Assembly: GCA_903928045.1 (NCBI GenBank)
Contig: CAIYPH010000914.1
Span: 1 to 6,704, forward strand
DNA length: 6,704 bases
Direction of reading: 5' to 3'
Origin: an uncultured Rhodospirillales bacterium
GTDB lineage: Bacteria > Pseudomonadota > Alphaproteobacteria > Acetobacterales > Acetobacteraceae
The translations under genes were made by a program, and so were the position numbers. Positions 5,670 to 6,704 of the stretch are shown here, piece by piece (positions within the stretch are counted from its first letter, which is position 1; each line of letters begins with the position of its first letter). Below the pieces are notes generated by a model that ran no database searches, was not told the DNA's origin, and was given only the letters and a program-made list of their open reading frames with translations.

Positions 5670-6704
5670 ATGACGGAGCGCTACCGGTGGATCATCGTCG
5701 CCCTTGGCGCGCTGCTCGGCTGTATGTCAGCCGGCACGATGTTCTCCCTCGCCGTCTTCCTCGACCCCATGGCGGCCGCCACCGGCTGGTCCCGCGCCGG
5801 GATTTCGAGTGCGATGACCATCAACTTCCTCGCCATGGCCCCCGCCTCCTTCCTGTGGGGCGCCTTGTCGGACCGCATCGGGCCCCGCCCGGTGCTGCTG
5901 ATCGGCACCGTGATGCTAGGCCTCGGCACCGCGCTAGCGAGCCGCGCCACCTCGCTGCTGGAATTCCAGATCGTCTACGGCCTCCTGGTCGGCATCGGCA
6001 CGGCGGCGATTTTCTCGCCGCTGATGGCAACCGTCGTGCTGTGGTTTGACCGCCAGCGCAGCCTCGCCGTCTCCCTGGTTTCGGCCGGCATGGCGGTGGC
6101 ACCGATGACGGTCTCGCCCTTCGCGCGCTGGCTGGTCTCCGAATGGGATTGGCAAACCGCGCTGCTCGGCGTCGGCGTCCTGGCCTGGGCGACGATGATC
6201 CCGGCGGCGCTCCTGGTGCGCCGCGCTCCCGCCGCCGCCCGGGGCGGGCCAGCCGCCGCGGGTGCCGGGATGACCACGCTCCAGGCCCTGCGCACGCCGA
6301 TCTTCGCGGTCATCGCCCTCACCTGGTTCTGCTGCTGCGCCACCCATGCCGGGCCGATTTTCCACACTGTCAGCTACGCCATCACCTGCGGCATCGCCCC
6401 ATTAGCGGCGGTGACGATCTATAGTGTCGAGGGCCTCGCCGGCCTGCTCGGGCGGCTGGTCTTCGGCCTCGCCGGCGATCGCTACGGCGCCAAGCGGGCG
6501 CTGGTGGTCGGGCTGATGGTGCAGGCCACCGCCGCCGGCACCTATTTCTTCACCAGCCACATCGCCGAGTTCTATGCGGTCGCCATCGTGTTCGGCATGG
6601 CCTATGGCGGGGTGATGCCGCTCTACGCGGTGCTGATCCGCGAAAATTTCCCGCCCCATCTCATGGGCGGCATCATGGGCGCCGGCAGCCTGGTGGCCAA
6701 TCTC
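5670..6704 (+). CDS. Major facilitator superfamily transporter, 3' end beyond the window
   Basis: An uninterrupted frame of 345 codons starts at ATG 5670, with the purine-rich GAGGGGGA about 6 nt upstream, and is still open at the last base. About ten and a half of the usual twelve membrane segments are visible: roughly residues 7-29, 45-65, 74-92, 98-120, 132-152, 163-183, 208-228, 245-265, 277-295, 300-322, and the start of an eleventh from 333. The MFS loop motif appears after the second helix as GALSDRIGPRPV (64-75) and again in the second half as GLAGDRYGAKRA (266-277). A 24-residue Ala/Gly/Arg-rich linker joins the two halves. The style recalls monocarboxylate/oxalate-type MFS carriers, but the substrate is not readable. 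It follows the decarboxylase-like gene by 23 nt, so the two are probably co-transcribed, and the carrier may import that protein's substrate. The unusual triple Cys at 221-223 lies in the seventh helix. Confidence 0.88.
   Translation, partial: MTERYRWIIVALGALLGCMSAGTMFSLAVFLDPMAAATGWSRAGISSAMTINFLAMAPASFLWGALSDRIGPRPVLLIGTVMLGLGTALASRATSLLEFQIVYGLLVGIGTAAIFSPLMATVVLWFDRQRSLAVSLVSAGMAVAPMTVSPFARWLVSEWDWQTALLGVGVLAWATMIPAALLVRRAPAAARGGPAAAGAGMTTLQALRTPIFAVIALTWFCCCATHAGPIFHTVSYAITCGIAPLAAVTIYSVEGLAGLLGRLVFGLAGDRYGAKRALVVGLMVQATAAGTYFFTSHIAEFYAVAIVFGMAYGGVMPLYAVLIRENFPPHLMGGIMGAGSLVANL

Overview
The window is GC-rich, with codons strongly biased to G or C in the third position. Its gene families are typical of Alphaproteobacteria, and a Hyphomicrobiales/Xanthobacteraceae-like host is my inference from style only. 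No RNA genes, insertion sequences, CRISPR arrays or phage genes are visible.

Region 1 (about 163-4076, + strand) is a tight four-gene operon. It encodes a circularly permuted ATP-grasp protein (163-1579), an alpha-E (DUF403) helical protein (1585-2526), a transglutaminase-like cysteine peptidase (2539-3348) and the proteasome-like Ntn hydrolase Anbu (3345-4076). Gaps are 5 nt, 12 nt and a 4-nt ATGA overlap. None of the proteins has a signal peptide, so all should act in the cytoplasm. This set is a known conserved bacterial module. It is predicted, but as far as I know not biochemically proven, to make and break a peptide or amide conjugate: ATP-grasp ligation with alpha-E as partner, and transglutaminase plus Anbu as processing peptidases. 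In this copy the ATP-grasp gene carries a one-base insertion near 823-832. It splits the gene into two frames and probably disables the proposed synthetase, unless it is a sequencing error.

Region 2 (4077-4668) lies between the operon and the next + strand gene. It holds a probable small minus-strand membrane protein gene (4111-4497) with its own good sigma70-type promoter (TTGACT, 17 bp, TATATG). That promoter sits in an AT-rich island with a 9-bp direct repeat and a small palindrome over the -10/start region. A nested inverted repeat separates the converging 3' ends of anbu and this gene.

Region 3 (4669-6704, + strand) is a probable two-gene transcription unit. It has a cytoplasmic protein of the 4,5-dihydroxyphthalate decarboxylase / periplasmic-binding-like fold family, followed 23 nt later by a major facilitator transporter that runs off the window end. 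Together they suggest uptake and conversion of a small organic acid, possibly aromatic; the substrate cannot be read from the sequence.
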